Source: DATFVA01 sp963811905 (GTDB taxonomy: Bacteria > Bacteroidota > Ignavibacteria > Ignavibacteriales > Ignavibacteriaceae). From it: a DNA stretch of 64,000 bases. Location: contig CAWETK010000009.1 in assembly GCA_963811905.1 (NCBI GenBank), positions 248,001 through 312,000 on the forward strand, in the 5' to 3' direction. Positions 35,545 to 43,011 of the stretch are shown here, in pieces. Made by a program: the position numbers and the translations under genes. A model generated the notes under the pieces. That model saw nothing but the letters and a program-made list of their open reading frames with translations, did no database searches and had not been told where the DNA came from. Positions within the stretch are counted from its first letter, which is position 1, and each line of letters opens with the position of its first letter.

Positions 35545-36033
35545 TTATTTTTTTCTTTTTGGTTTATACATATGCGTGCTCTGTCCGAAAAATGCTTCTG
35601 CTGCTTCCATTATAGTTTCTGATAATGTCGGGTGCGGATGAATGGTAAGCTTCAGATCAGTAACGTTGGCTCCCATCTCTATTGCCAGTACACCTTCAGC
35701 TATGAGTTCTCCTGCCCCCGGTCCGCAGATTCCGATCCCGATGATCCTCTGAGATTCCGGTTCAAGGATAAGTTTCGTAACTCCGTCGCTTCGCCCTAAA
35801 GTTGTAGCTCTTCCTGAAGCTGCCCATGGGAATTTTGCAGTTTCATAGTTTATTTTTTTTTCTTTAGCCTGGTTTTCCGTTAAACCCGCCCATGCTATCT
35901 CAGGATCTGTAAATACTACTGCGGGTATAGCAAGAGGTTCAAAAGCAACTTTCTCTCCGGCTATTGTATCAACGGCAACCCTTGCCTCGTGCGAAGCTTT
36001 ATGGGCAAGCATAGGTTCGCCCGACAATATCAC
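35545..36033 (-). CDS. lpdA: Dihydrolipoyl dehydrogenase, C-terminal fragment (frameshifted)
   Basis: C-terminal third of dihydrolipoyl dehydrogenase (E3). After GEPMLAHKASHEARVAVDTIAGEK come the dimerisation-domain strands AIPAVVFTDPEIAWAGLTENQAKE and the catalytic HPHPTLSETIMEAAEAFFG (His-Glu pair). The first three residues of this frame are spurious. It joins the N-terminal fragment (35999-36967) at GDIVG-EPMLAHKA when one base is removed from the CCC run at 36020-36022. Together they make a normal 470-residue enzyme. Confidence 0.85.
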   Translation of the reverse strand: MILSGEPMLAHKASHEARVAVDTIAGEKVAFEPLAIPAVVFTDPEIAWAGLTENQAKEKKINYETAKFPWAASGRATTLGRSDGVTKLILEPESQRIIGIGICGPGAGELIAEGVLAIEMGANVTDLKLTIHPHPTLSETIMEAAEAFFGQSTHMYKPKRKK

Positions 36034-36967
36034 CGATTGCGTATATATTCTCCGCGCTGGTTTTCATTTGCTTGTCCGCAATTATCCACCCTCGCTCATT
36101 AACATTTACATGTGCATTCTCAAGTCCCAGGCCTTTCGTATAGGGTTTTCTTCCAATCGACATCAATACATAATCATACTCCTGCTCTTCTGTTCCGTTC
36201 TCAGTCTCAATTTTAACCTTAATTTTCTTACCAGCCTCTTTCATTTGAACGACTTTTGCTTTAAGGATTATTCTTTCAAATTCCTTATCAAGCTTCTTCG
36301 AGAGATGGGAAACCAGATCACGGTCGGCACCGGGAAGCAAACCCGGCATCATTTCAACTACTGAGACTTTCGTTCCAAGAGAACTATAAACGGAACCAAG
36401 TTCCAGTCCGATGTATCCGCCGCCTATAACAAGAAGTGAACCGGGGATTTCAGGAAGGTCCAGTGCGGAAGTAGAGTTTAGTAATCTTTTACTTTCAATA
36501 TTAAGTGCCGGTATTGTAGCAATAACCGAACCTGTGGCTATAATAGCATTTTCAAACTGATGATTTTCAGTTGAACCGTCTGTCTTTTTAATTTCCAGGG
36601 TATTGGCATTTATGAAAGCTGCTGTTCCCTGTATGTATTTTACTTTTCGTTGTTTTGATACAATGCCTAATCCCCCTGTTAATTGATTTACAACTTCATT
36701 TTTCCATTCCCGGAGGCGATTGACATTTATTTTGGGCTCACCGAATTCTATTCCCCAGTTCTTAGCCTCTTTTGATTCATTGATAACTTTGGCTGCATGA
36801 AGCAGGGCTTTTGAGGGTATACAACCGCGGTAGAGGCAAACCCCGCCAGGATTAATTTCTTTATCGATTAAAGTTACATCCATTCCCAGGTCGGCTGCAT
36901 AGAAGGCTGCTGCATATCCGCCTGGCCCGGCTCCGATAACTGTTACACTTTTATTTTGTGATGTCAA
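35999..36967 (-). CDS. lpdA: Dihydrolipoyl dehydrogenase, N-terminal fragment (frameshifted)
   Basis: FAD/NAD-binding part of the E3 component of pyruvate dehydrogenase (reoxidises dihydrolipoamide with NAD+). FAD motif VIGAGPGGYAAAFYAAD (residues 10-26); the redox disulfide is Cys44 and Cys49 in GVCLYRGCIPSKALLHAAK. NAD motif VIGGGYIGLELGSVYSSLG; second FAD motif ENIYAIGDIVG. It then runs off frame into RTYACP and stops. It is the last gene of the minus-strand operon aceE-aceF-M29 peptidase-lpdA, 37 bp after the peptidase. A break in this housekeeping enzyme most likely reflects a sequence error. Confidence 0.87.
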   Translation of the reverse strand: MTSQNKSVTVIGAGPGGYAAAFYAADLGMDVTLIDKEINPGGVCLYRGCIPSKALLHAAKVINESKEAKNWGIEFGEPKINVNRLREWKNEVVNQLTGGLGIVSKQRKVKYIQGTAAFINANTLEIKKTDGSTENHQFENAIIATGSVIATIPALNIESKRLLNSTSALDLPEIPGSLLVIGGGYIGLELGSVYSSLGTKVSVVEMMPGLLPGADRDLVSHLSKKLDKEFERIILKAKVVQMKEAGKKIKVKIETENGTEEQEYDYVLMSIGRKPYTKGLGLENAHVNVNERGWIIADKQMKTSAENIYAIGDIVGRTYACP

Positions 36968-37004
36968 TGTTCACCTGAAGTAGAATTACTATTTGTAAAA
37001 ATCA

Positions 37005-38207
37005 TTATTTAGAATCATCCGGTACAATCCAGATATTATTTTCGATCTCCAATTTTACGTCATCAATAAAAACTGCTTTGCCGGTTCCTCCGGGACGGAA
37101 ATCAGTAACAATATCCACATGCTGTGCTGATTCATTAAAAATACCTTTTGATTTTAATTTGGAGATCTCAACTTTGGCATCTTCAGAGTTCTCATCATCC
37201 ACATAAGCTTCCGGGTAGCTTTGCCCTATAGCTATATGCAAAGTACCTCCGACTTTTTCAACAAATAAAGGATGTTTAAGTACTTTATCCAAACCGTTGT
37301 TCATACCGAGAGCAACTTCTCCAAGCCGGTGAGAGCCTTCGTCAGTTTCAATGATTTTCTTCAAAGCTTCGTAACCTATATCTGCTGTGTATTCCTTTAT
37401 AACTCCGCCTTCAAACCTCAGATAAATTCCCTGGATATCCATCCCGCCCTGAAAAACAGGCAGATCTACAAATATATCTCCCTCAACAGAATTTGCATCA
37501 GGACTGGTAAAAACTTCACCGTCAGGAAAATTCCTCTCGCCGGTACATTTTATAATATTCCTTCCGGCTATGTTTAATTTAAGTTCAAGCTCCTTTTTGG
37601 TTTTAGGATGAATAGTCTGAACTCTTATCTCAGAACTTTTTTTCAGCAGCTGATAAATATCCTCTTCAACGGTATCGAGCAGGCGGGGATCGACGGTAGA
37701 CGCCCTGACAATAAAATCAGAATATTCCTTAAGGGTCATTCCTTCCATATCAGCAAAACCCTGAGTTGGAAAGAGGGTTAATACCCACGGTTTTGAAAGC
37801 CTGATTTCCTTTACCGGGGCATCAACTTTCATAACTTCCCGTAAAAGTTCATCTTTAGCACCATTAAATAAATCCGGGTTTGATACTCCGAGGATCTCAA
37901 TATACTTTGTCATCGATTTATATCTATCGACATGCCATCCCGGAACTTTATTTACCTGTTCTTTACTTCCGAACTTTGCGATCGAGTTGCCCCAAACTTT
38001 CCCGCGGTCGTTATCAGGGGCTACTATATTCAGATCCGCAATTCCCCCGGCAGCAAAAATTTTATCCTGCAAAATGCTTATCAAAGGCCAGCAGATAGCT
38101 TCTCCTTTTACCATTATTACATCATCTTTTTTAACACCGCCTAAACTGTAGTCCAATAGATAATCTGCCCATTTTTCCAGATCACTTCCGGCTATTAAAT
38201 TCTGCAT
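37005..38207 (-). CDS. M29-family metallo-aminopeptidase
   Basis: Thermophilic/PepS-type leucyl aminopeptidase family (M29), 400 residues from the ATG at 38207; an in-frame ATG at 38276 would overlap the E2 gene by about 45 bp and is less likely. The metal-ligand segments typical of M29 are visible: TGERNFPDGEVFTSP (Glu), ETDEGSHRLGEVALGMN (Glu), LHIAIGQSYPEAY (His), and HVDIVTDFRPGG (His and Asp). It releases N-terminal residues from peptides in the cytoplasm. It sits between aceF and lpdA in the pyruvate dehydrogenase operon, an unexpected guest whose link to the complex is unknown. Confidence 0.85.
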   Translation of the reverse strand: MQNLIAGSDLEKWADYLLDYSLGGVKKDDVIMVKGEAICWPLISILQDKIFAAGGIADLNIVAPDNDRGKVWGNSIAKFGSKEQVNKVPGWHVDRYKSMTKYIEILGVSNPDLFNGAKDELLREVMKVDAPVKEIRLSKPWVLTLFPTQGFADMEGMTLKEYSDFIVRASTVDPRLLDTVEEDIYQLLKKSSEIRVQTIHPKTKKELELKLNIAGRNIIKCTGERNFPDGEVFTSPDANSVEGDIFVDLPVFQGGMDIQGIYLRFEGGVIKEYTADIGYEALKKIIETDEGSHRLGEVALGMNNGLDKVLKHPLFVEKVGGTLHIAIGQSYPEAYVDDENSEDAKVEISKLKSKGIFNESAQHVDIVTDFRPGGTGKAVFIDDVKLEIENNIWIVPDDSK

Positions 38208-38230
38208 AATATTTTTTGTATCCTGTTTGT

Positions 38231-39136
38231 TTAGATTATCATTTTTAATGGCTGTTCCAGTGCTTCGCAGACCCACCTTAAGAACCGTGCCGCATCCGCA
38301 CCGTCTATAATCCTGTGATCATATGATAATGACAGCGGCAGCATCAGCCGCGGCATCAGCCTGTTATCCTTATACACCGGCATCAGTTCACCGCGGGAAA
38401 CACCAAGGATTGCTACTTCCGGCGAATTTACAATGGGAGTAAAAGATGTTCCGCCAATACCGCCAAGGTTTGTGATAGTCATACATCCGCCCTGCATTTC
38501 ATCAAGAGAAATCTTCTTGTTTCTTGCTTTTTCTGCAAGCTGATTCATCTCAACTGAAATCTCTTTAAGAGTTTTTCTATCGGCATTTTTTATAACGGGA
38601 ACAAGTAAACCATTTTCGGTATCTACGGCAATTCCGATATTGAAATACTTCTTGTATATTATTTCATTTTTTTCCATATCAATACTTGAATTGAACTGAG
38701 GAAAAGTCTTCATCGCTGCTGTAATGACCTTGACAAGTATTGAGGTTACTGTAAGTTTTCCGCCTGCTTTTTCAATTTCGGGATTAAATTCTTTCCTCAT
38801 TTTTTCAAGATTTGTTATATCGGCTTTATCGAATTGTGTTACGTGCGGTGTTACAGCCCAGGCATAACTTAAATGCTGCGCAGTCTTTGCTCTTATCTTA
38901 CTCATTGCCTTACGGTCAATATCCCCATACTTACTGAAATCCGGCAAAGCTTCCTGTTTAATACCTACACCAATTCCCCGGGATTCAATTTCCTGGTTTA
39001 TATTTTTTACAAATGCTTTAACATCATCCATCGAAATTCTGCCATTCGGACCTGAGCCTTTAACCTTATTTATCTCGACTCCGAGTTCTCTTGCAATCCG
39101 TCTTACCGATGGAGCAGCAGGTGCGGCATTAGTCAT
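38231..39136 (-). CDS. aceF: Pyruvate dehydrogenase E2 (acetyltransferase), catalytic part
   Basis: Peripheral-subunit-binding and acyltransferase domains of dihydrolipoyl acetyltransferase. The binding domain is at residues 8-45 (APSVRRIARELGVEINKVKGSGPNGRI), then a linker, then the catalytic domain (residues 75-301) with the active-site SLSYDHRIIDGADAA (His274, Asp278) and TNLGGIGGTSFTPIVN. It overlaps the lipoyl-domain reading frame by 8 bp (ATGACTAA). E2 is normally one chain, and skipping one base there fuses the two as ...SDND-NAAPAAPSVRR. So either an indel split aceF or the two parts are truly separate and coupled. Confidence 0.87.
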   Translation of the reverse strand: MTNAAPAAPSVRRIARELGVEINKVKGSGPNGRISMDDVKAFVKNINQEIESRGIGVGIKQEALPDFSKYGDIDRKAMSKIRAKTAQHLSYAWAVTPHVTQFDKADITNLEKMRKEFNPEIEKAGGKLTVTSILVKVITAAMKTFPQFNSSIDMEKNEIIYKKYFNIGIAVDTENGLLVPVIKNADRKTLKEISVEMNQLAEKARNKKISLDEMQGGCMTITNLGGIGGTSFTPIVNSPEVAILGVSRGELMPVYKDNRLMPRLMLPLSLSYDHRIIDGADAARFLRWVCEALEQPLKMII

Positions 39137-39917
39137 TATCGGAGGCTGATGCTTCTATTTCACCGGGTTTAAACTCTTCCCGTTTCCCGTCAGCTTCCGG
39201 TTTTCCGGCAGCCGGCGAAACTTCCGGTTCCTTTTCCTGGATTTCAACAGCTTCCTCAACTTCCTCTTTAATTTCTTCTTCTTTATCCTCTCCGGCTTCT
39301 CCTGATTCCACTCTAACGATAGTCTGACCGACCTTCGCCTTTTCACCTTCTTTGACCATAACTTCTATTATTTTCCCGCTAATATCTGATGGAACCTCTA
39401 TGGTAGCCTTGTCGGTTTCAATTTCCATTATTCCCTGGTCGGGCTCTATGGAATCTCCTTCGCTTACAAGAACTTTAATAATATCAGCTGATTCAATATT
39501 TTCCCCAAGTTCAGGAAGCTTGAATTCAACTATTTTTTTGCCTGCTTCTTTCTGTTTTACTTCTTTTTTTGGTTTTTCAGCAGCACGGGCTTTAACCTCT
39601 TTTTCCTCAACCGGCTTTTCTTCTTTCGCCGGCTCCTTTTCAACTGACTTCTTTTCTTTAGTCTTATCAGGCTGCTGTTTTCCATCTTCGATAGTGAATA
39701 TTACCTGGCCGACTGTAACTTTATCTCCCGTCTTTACTTTTACATCCTTTATTGTGCCTTTAAGTGTCGATGGAACTTCAATTGTTGCTTTATCTGTTTC
39801 AATTTCTATTACGCCCTGATCAAGATCCACATCATCGCCCGGTTTAATTAAAACATTTATTATGTCAGCCGAATCTATGTTTTCTCCTAGTTCGGGTAAT
39901 TTAAATTCTGTAGCCAT
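39129..39917 (-). CDS. aceF: Pyruvate dehydrogenase E2, double lipoyl-domain part
   Basis: N-terminal part of E2 with two lipoyl domains, residues 1-77 and 129-205. Each has the lipoylated lysine in the motif EIETDKATIEVPS (Lys43 and Lys170). They are linked by a Lys/Glu/Pro-rich flexible stretch (about 80-128), with a second acidic linker after. The two domains are near-duplicates (LPELGENI-SADII). Starts 51 bp after aceE. The stop lies where the subunit-binding domain should begin (see 38231-39136), so this is probably the front of a single 560-residue AceF. Confidence 0.87.
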   Translation of the reverse strand: MATEFKLPELGENIDSADIINVLIKPGDDVDLDQGVIEIETDKATIEVPSTLKGTIKDVKVKTGDKVTVGQVIFTIEDGKQQPDKTKEKKSVEKEPAKEEKPVEEKEVKARAAEKPKKEVKQKEAGKKIVEFKLPELGENIESADIIKVLVSEGDSIEPDQGIMEIETDKATIEVPSDISGKIIEVMVKEGEKAKVGQTIVRVESGEAGEDKEEEIKEEVEEAVEIQEKEPEVSPAAGKPEADGKREEFKPGEIEASASDND

Positions 39918-39968
39918 TTATTTTTCCTGATTAAAATATTTTCAAATTTATGGGAGAACACGGTTCAT

Positions 39969-42647
39969 TTATCTATTAACAGGATTAGGTTTTCCCGGAT
40001 CAACATCAAGCTGCTTTATTGCTTTTTCTACTGCATTCATTTTAATCTTATCTTCTTTGGCAAGACCATACAGAACAGCAATCACAATATGCTTTGCATC
40101 TACTTCGAAAAAGTCTCTCAGTTCTGCCCGGCCTTCACTTCTTCCGAAACCATCAGTTCCAAGCGACATCAAGGTTCCCGGAACCCATTTTGCAATTGAA
40201 TCAGGAAGTGCTTTTACGTAATCGCTCGCTGCAACAAAAACACCTTTTTCATTTTTCAGCTGCTGGGTGATGTACGGGACTTTTGGTTTTTCTGTGGGAT
40301 GAAGCATGTTCCATCTTTCAATATCCAGGGCGTCGCGTCTCAGTTCTTTATAGCTTGTTACACTCCAGACATCTGCAGCAATTTTAAATTCCTCTTCAAG
40401 TAGTTCCTGGGCTTTCAGTATTTCATTCATTATAGTTCCGCTTCCGAAAAGCTGTGCTTTCAGTTTCGCCTGTTTTTTTGTTGAAGACTTGAACTTGTAC
40501 ATACCTTTAACAATTCCCTCTTTTGCTCCTTTAGGCATAGGAGGCATAGGGTAATTCTCGTTCATTACAGTCAGGTAGTAAAAAACTCTTTCCTGATCTT
40601 CATACATCCTTTTTATTCCATCTCTCACAATCACTGCTATCTCGTATGCGAATGCCGGATCATATGTAATGAGATTAGGAATTGTATATGCTAAAAGATG
40701 ACTGTTGCCGTCCTGGTGCTGGAGACCTTCACCGTTGAGTGTAGTTCTTCCTGCAGTTCCGCCGATCATGAATCCTTTGCACTGCATATCCCCGGCAGCC
40801 CATACAAGATCACCCATCCGCTGGAAACCGAACATTGAGTAGTAAATAAAGAAAGGTATCATATTTATCCCGTGTGTAGCATATGCAGTACCGGCAGCAA
40901 TAAAAGATGCCATTGATCCCGCTTCCGTAATTCCTTCCTCGAGGATCTGACCGTCCTGGGCTTCCTTATAATAAAGGAGACTTTCTTTATCTACGGGTTC
41001 ATATAACTGACCGGCATGAGAATAAATACCTACCTGTCTGAATAATGCTTCCATACCGAAGGTTCTTGCTTCATCAGGTACTATCGGGACGATCAGCTGG
41101 CCCACTTCTTTATCTTTCAACAGTTTTGCAAGTATCCTTACAAAAACCATAGTAGTCGAAACCTCGCGTCCTTCTGTGCCTTTATAAAATTCTTCAAAAA
41201 TATCTTCAGGAGGAGTTTTAATCGGACGGATATTTGTATTTCTCAGGGGTAGAAATCCTCCCAGCTCTTCTCGTCTTTCTTTCAGGTATTTCATTTCAGG
41301 ACTATCTTCTCCTGGTCTGTAGAAAGGAGCACTGGGTATTTCTTCATCCGAGATCGGAATCCCAAACCTTGATCTGAATTCCTTCATCTCTTCTTCATTA
41401 AGTTTTTTCTGCTGGTGGGTTATGTTTCTGCCTTCACCGCTCTCACCAAGTCCATAACCCTTAATAGTTTTTGCCAGTACAACTGTAGGTGAACCTTTAT
41501 GTTCTACCGCAGCTTTAAATGCTGCATATACTTTCTCAGGATCATGTCCGCCGCGTTTCATTTTCTTTAGCTGTTCATTAGAAAGGTTTTTCACCATATC
41601 AAGCACATCTTCGTCTGCACCGAAAAAATGCTCACGTATATACTCACCTGATTCTACCGAATATTTCTGATATTGTCCGTCAACTACTTCTCCCATTCTC
41701 TTTACCAGTTTTCCTTCTTTATCCTTTGCAAGGAGAGGATCCCAGTCGCTGCCCCACACTACTTTTATAACATTCCAGCCAGCACCGCGGAAAATTGCCT
41801 CAAGCTCCTGGATAATCTTTCCGTTGCCTCTTACAGGACCATCGAGTCTTTGCAGGTTGCAGTTAATTACAAATATTAAGTTGTCAAGTTTTTCTCTTGC
41901 AGCAAGGCTGATGGCACCGAGTGCTTCAGGCTCGTCCGTTTCTCCGTCGCCTAAAAATGCCCAGACGTGTCCCTCGCGTTTTCTCTCAATTAAACTGCGG
42001 TCTTCCAGATAACGGTTGAACCTTGCCTGGTAGATCGCCATTATTGGTCCCAATCCCATGGAAACAGTCGGGAATTCCCAGAAGTTAGGCATCAGCCACG
42101 GATGAGGGTATGATGATAAACCGCCGGAAGGTTTAAGTTCACGTCTGAAATCTTCAAGCTGTTCAACAGTTAATCTTCCCTCCAGGAATGCCCTTGCATA
42201 AATTCCGGGAGAAGCATGTCCCTGGAAGAAAACCTGGTCTCCTTCATATTCACCCTCTTTGCCTCTGAAGAAATGATTAAAGCCGATTTCGTAAAGAGTG
42301 GCGGCCGATGCATAGGTCGAAATATGTCCGCCTATTCCGCTTTCAAGCTTATTGGCTTTAACAACCATTGCCATCGCATTCCATCGTATAAGACTTTTAA
42401 TCCTTCTTTCAATTTCACGGTTTCCCGGAAATGGGGGCTGTTTCTCACGTGGAATTGTATTTATATAAGGGGTGTTCGCTGTAAATGGGATGTCAACTCC
42501 GGCTTTGTGTGCCCTTATCTGGAGCTGATGGAGGAGCTCTGTTACCCTTTCAGGCCCTCCATGTTCAAACACATAATCAAGTGAATAAAGCCATTCGCGT
42601 GTTTCAATCTCATTTAGCTCTTCTTTTTTTGTTTTTTCTTTGGCCAT
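39969..42647 (-). CDS. aceE: Pyruvate dehydrogenase E1 component, homodimeric type
   Basis: Thiamine-diphosphate-dependent pyruvate decarboxylase subunit, 892 residues, matching E. coli AceE length rather than the two-subunit alpha/beta E1. N-terminal segment REWLYSLDYVFEHGGPERV, TPP/Mg-binding motif GDGETDEPEALGAISLAAREKLDNLIFVINCNLQ (split here at a family signature), then RLDGPVRGNGKIIQELE. Active-site loops VLAKTIKGYGLG and LNEEEM, transketolase-like central domain (GITEAGSMASFIAAGTAYATHG, TLNGEGLQHQDGNSHLLA) and C-terminal domain ending in FFEVDAKHIVIAVLYGLAKE. First gene of the operon, with an AAAGGA ribosome site. It feeds acetyl-CoA into central metabolism. Confidence 0.93.
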   Translation of the reverse strand: MAKEKTKKEELNEIETREWLYSLDYVFEHGGPERVTELLHQLQIRAHKAGVDIPFTANTPYINTIPREKQPPFPGNREIERRIKSLIRWNAMAMVVKANKLESGIGGHISTYASAATLYEIGFNHFFRGKEGEYEGDQVFFQGHASPGIYARAFLEGRLTVEQLEDFRRELKPSGGLSSYPHPWLMPNFWEFPTVSMGLGPIMAIYQARFNRYLEDRSLIERKREGHVWAFLGDGETDEPEALGAISLAAREKLDNLIFVINCNLQRLDGPVRGNGKIIQELEAIFRGAGWNVIKVVWGSDWDPLLAKDKEGKLVKRMGEVVDGQYQKYSVESGEYIREHFFGADEDVLDMVKNLSNEQLKKMKRGGHDPEKVYAAFKAAVEHKGSPTVVLAKTIKGYGLGESGEGRNITHQQKKLNEEEMKEFRSRFGIPISDEEIPSAPFYRPGEDSPEMKYLKERREELGGFLPLRNTNIRPIKTPPEDIFEEFYKGTEGREVSTTMVFVRILAKLLKDKEVGQLIVPIVPDEARTFGMEALFRQVGIYSHAGQLYEPVDKESLLYYKEAQDGQILEEGITEAGSMASFIAAGTAYATHGINMIPFFIYYSMFGFQRMGDLVWAAGDMQCKGFMIGGTAGRTTLNGEGLQHQDGNSHLLAYTIPNLITYDPAFAYEIAVIVRDGIKRMYEDQERVFYYLTVMNENYPMPPMPKGAKEGIVKGMYKFKSSTKKQAKLKAQLFGSGTIMNEILKAQELLEEEFKIAADVWSVTSYKELRRDALDIERWNMLHPTEKPKVPYITQQLKNEKGVFVAASDYVKALPDSIAKWVPGTLMSLGTDGFGRSEGRAELRDFFEVDAKHIVIAVLYGLAKEDKIKMNAVEKAIKQLDVDPGKPNPVNR

Positions 42648-42697
42648 CTATAAATTCCTTTTTTCAGAATTATTCCTGGGAATATCATTCTATATGG

Positions 42698-42709
42698 TAT
42701 ACCGGTATA
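42698..42709. promoter_or_regulatory. TATACCGGTATA palindrome upstream of aceE
   Basis: Perfect 12-bp palindrome, 51-62 bp before the aceE start codon, in a position suited to a transcription-factor site. The same ACCGGT core is found at 32470-32479 and 26679-26693, also upstream of genes. Confidence 0.4.
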
Positions 42710-42829
42710 ACCGAAAACCAGTTTGTGGTGTTTTTATTAAATAATTGATAATCAGATAGGATAACTTAATTGATTATTCAAAAAATTACAATTTTGTAAG
42801 ATAATGGGGTGAAATAGAATACAGGACAG

Positions 42830-42909
42830 GATAAAAGATAAAAGATAAAAGTAACAAGTAACAAGTAACAAGTAACAAGTAACAAGTAACAAGTAACAAG
42901 TAACAAGTA
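42830..42909. repeat. 7-bp tandem repeat array: 3x GATAAAA then 8x GTAACAA
   Basis: Three perfect copies of GATAAAA (42830-42850) run without a break in phase into eight perfect copies of GTAACAA (42851-42906) plus a partial one. It sits about 100 bp upstream of tex. Copy number is likely variable between strains. Confidence 0.92.
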
Positions 42910-43011
42910 CGAAGGTGTGCAGGGATCAGGGAACAAAGTGGTAACGTTTAATCGGTGTTGAATCGTATCCATCTTTATTTATAGTTTTAATACTTAAAAA
43001 AATGACAGGAC

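Larger units (their letters stand above)
42648..43011. other. Divergent promoter region of aceE and tex with heptamer array
   Basis: About 360 bp between divergent aceE and tex. It holds an ACCGGT-centred palindrome (42698-42709) on the aceE side and an 80-bp two-block heptamer repeat array (42830-42909) on the tex side. The reading frame across the array gives a repetitive Leu/Val/Thr/Cys peptide and is not a gene. Confidence 0.6.

Noticed and set aside
35999..36033. Programmed frameshift in lpdA
   Set aside because: No slippery heptamer, stem-loop or stop-associated recoding signal typical of programmed shifts, and the frame is restored by simply removing one base from a CCC run.
42778..42972. 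64-residue minus-strand reading frame over the heptamer array
   Set aside because: Its sequence (LLLVTCYLLLVTCY...) is only a translation of the 7-bp repeats in one frame; no ribosome site and no family.
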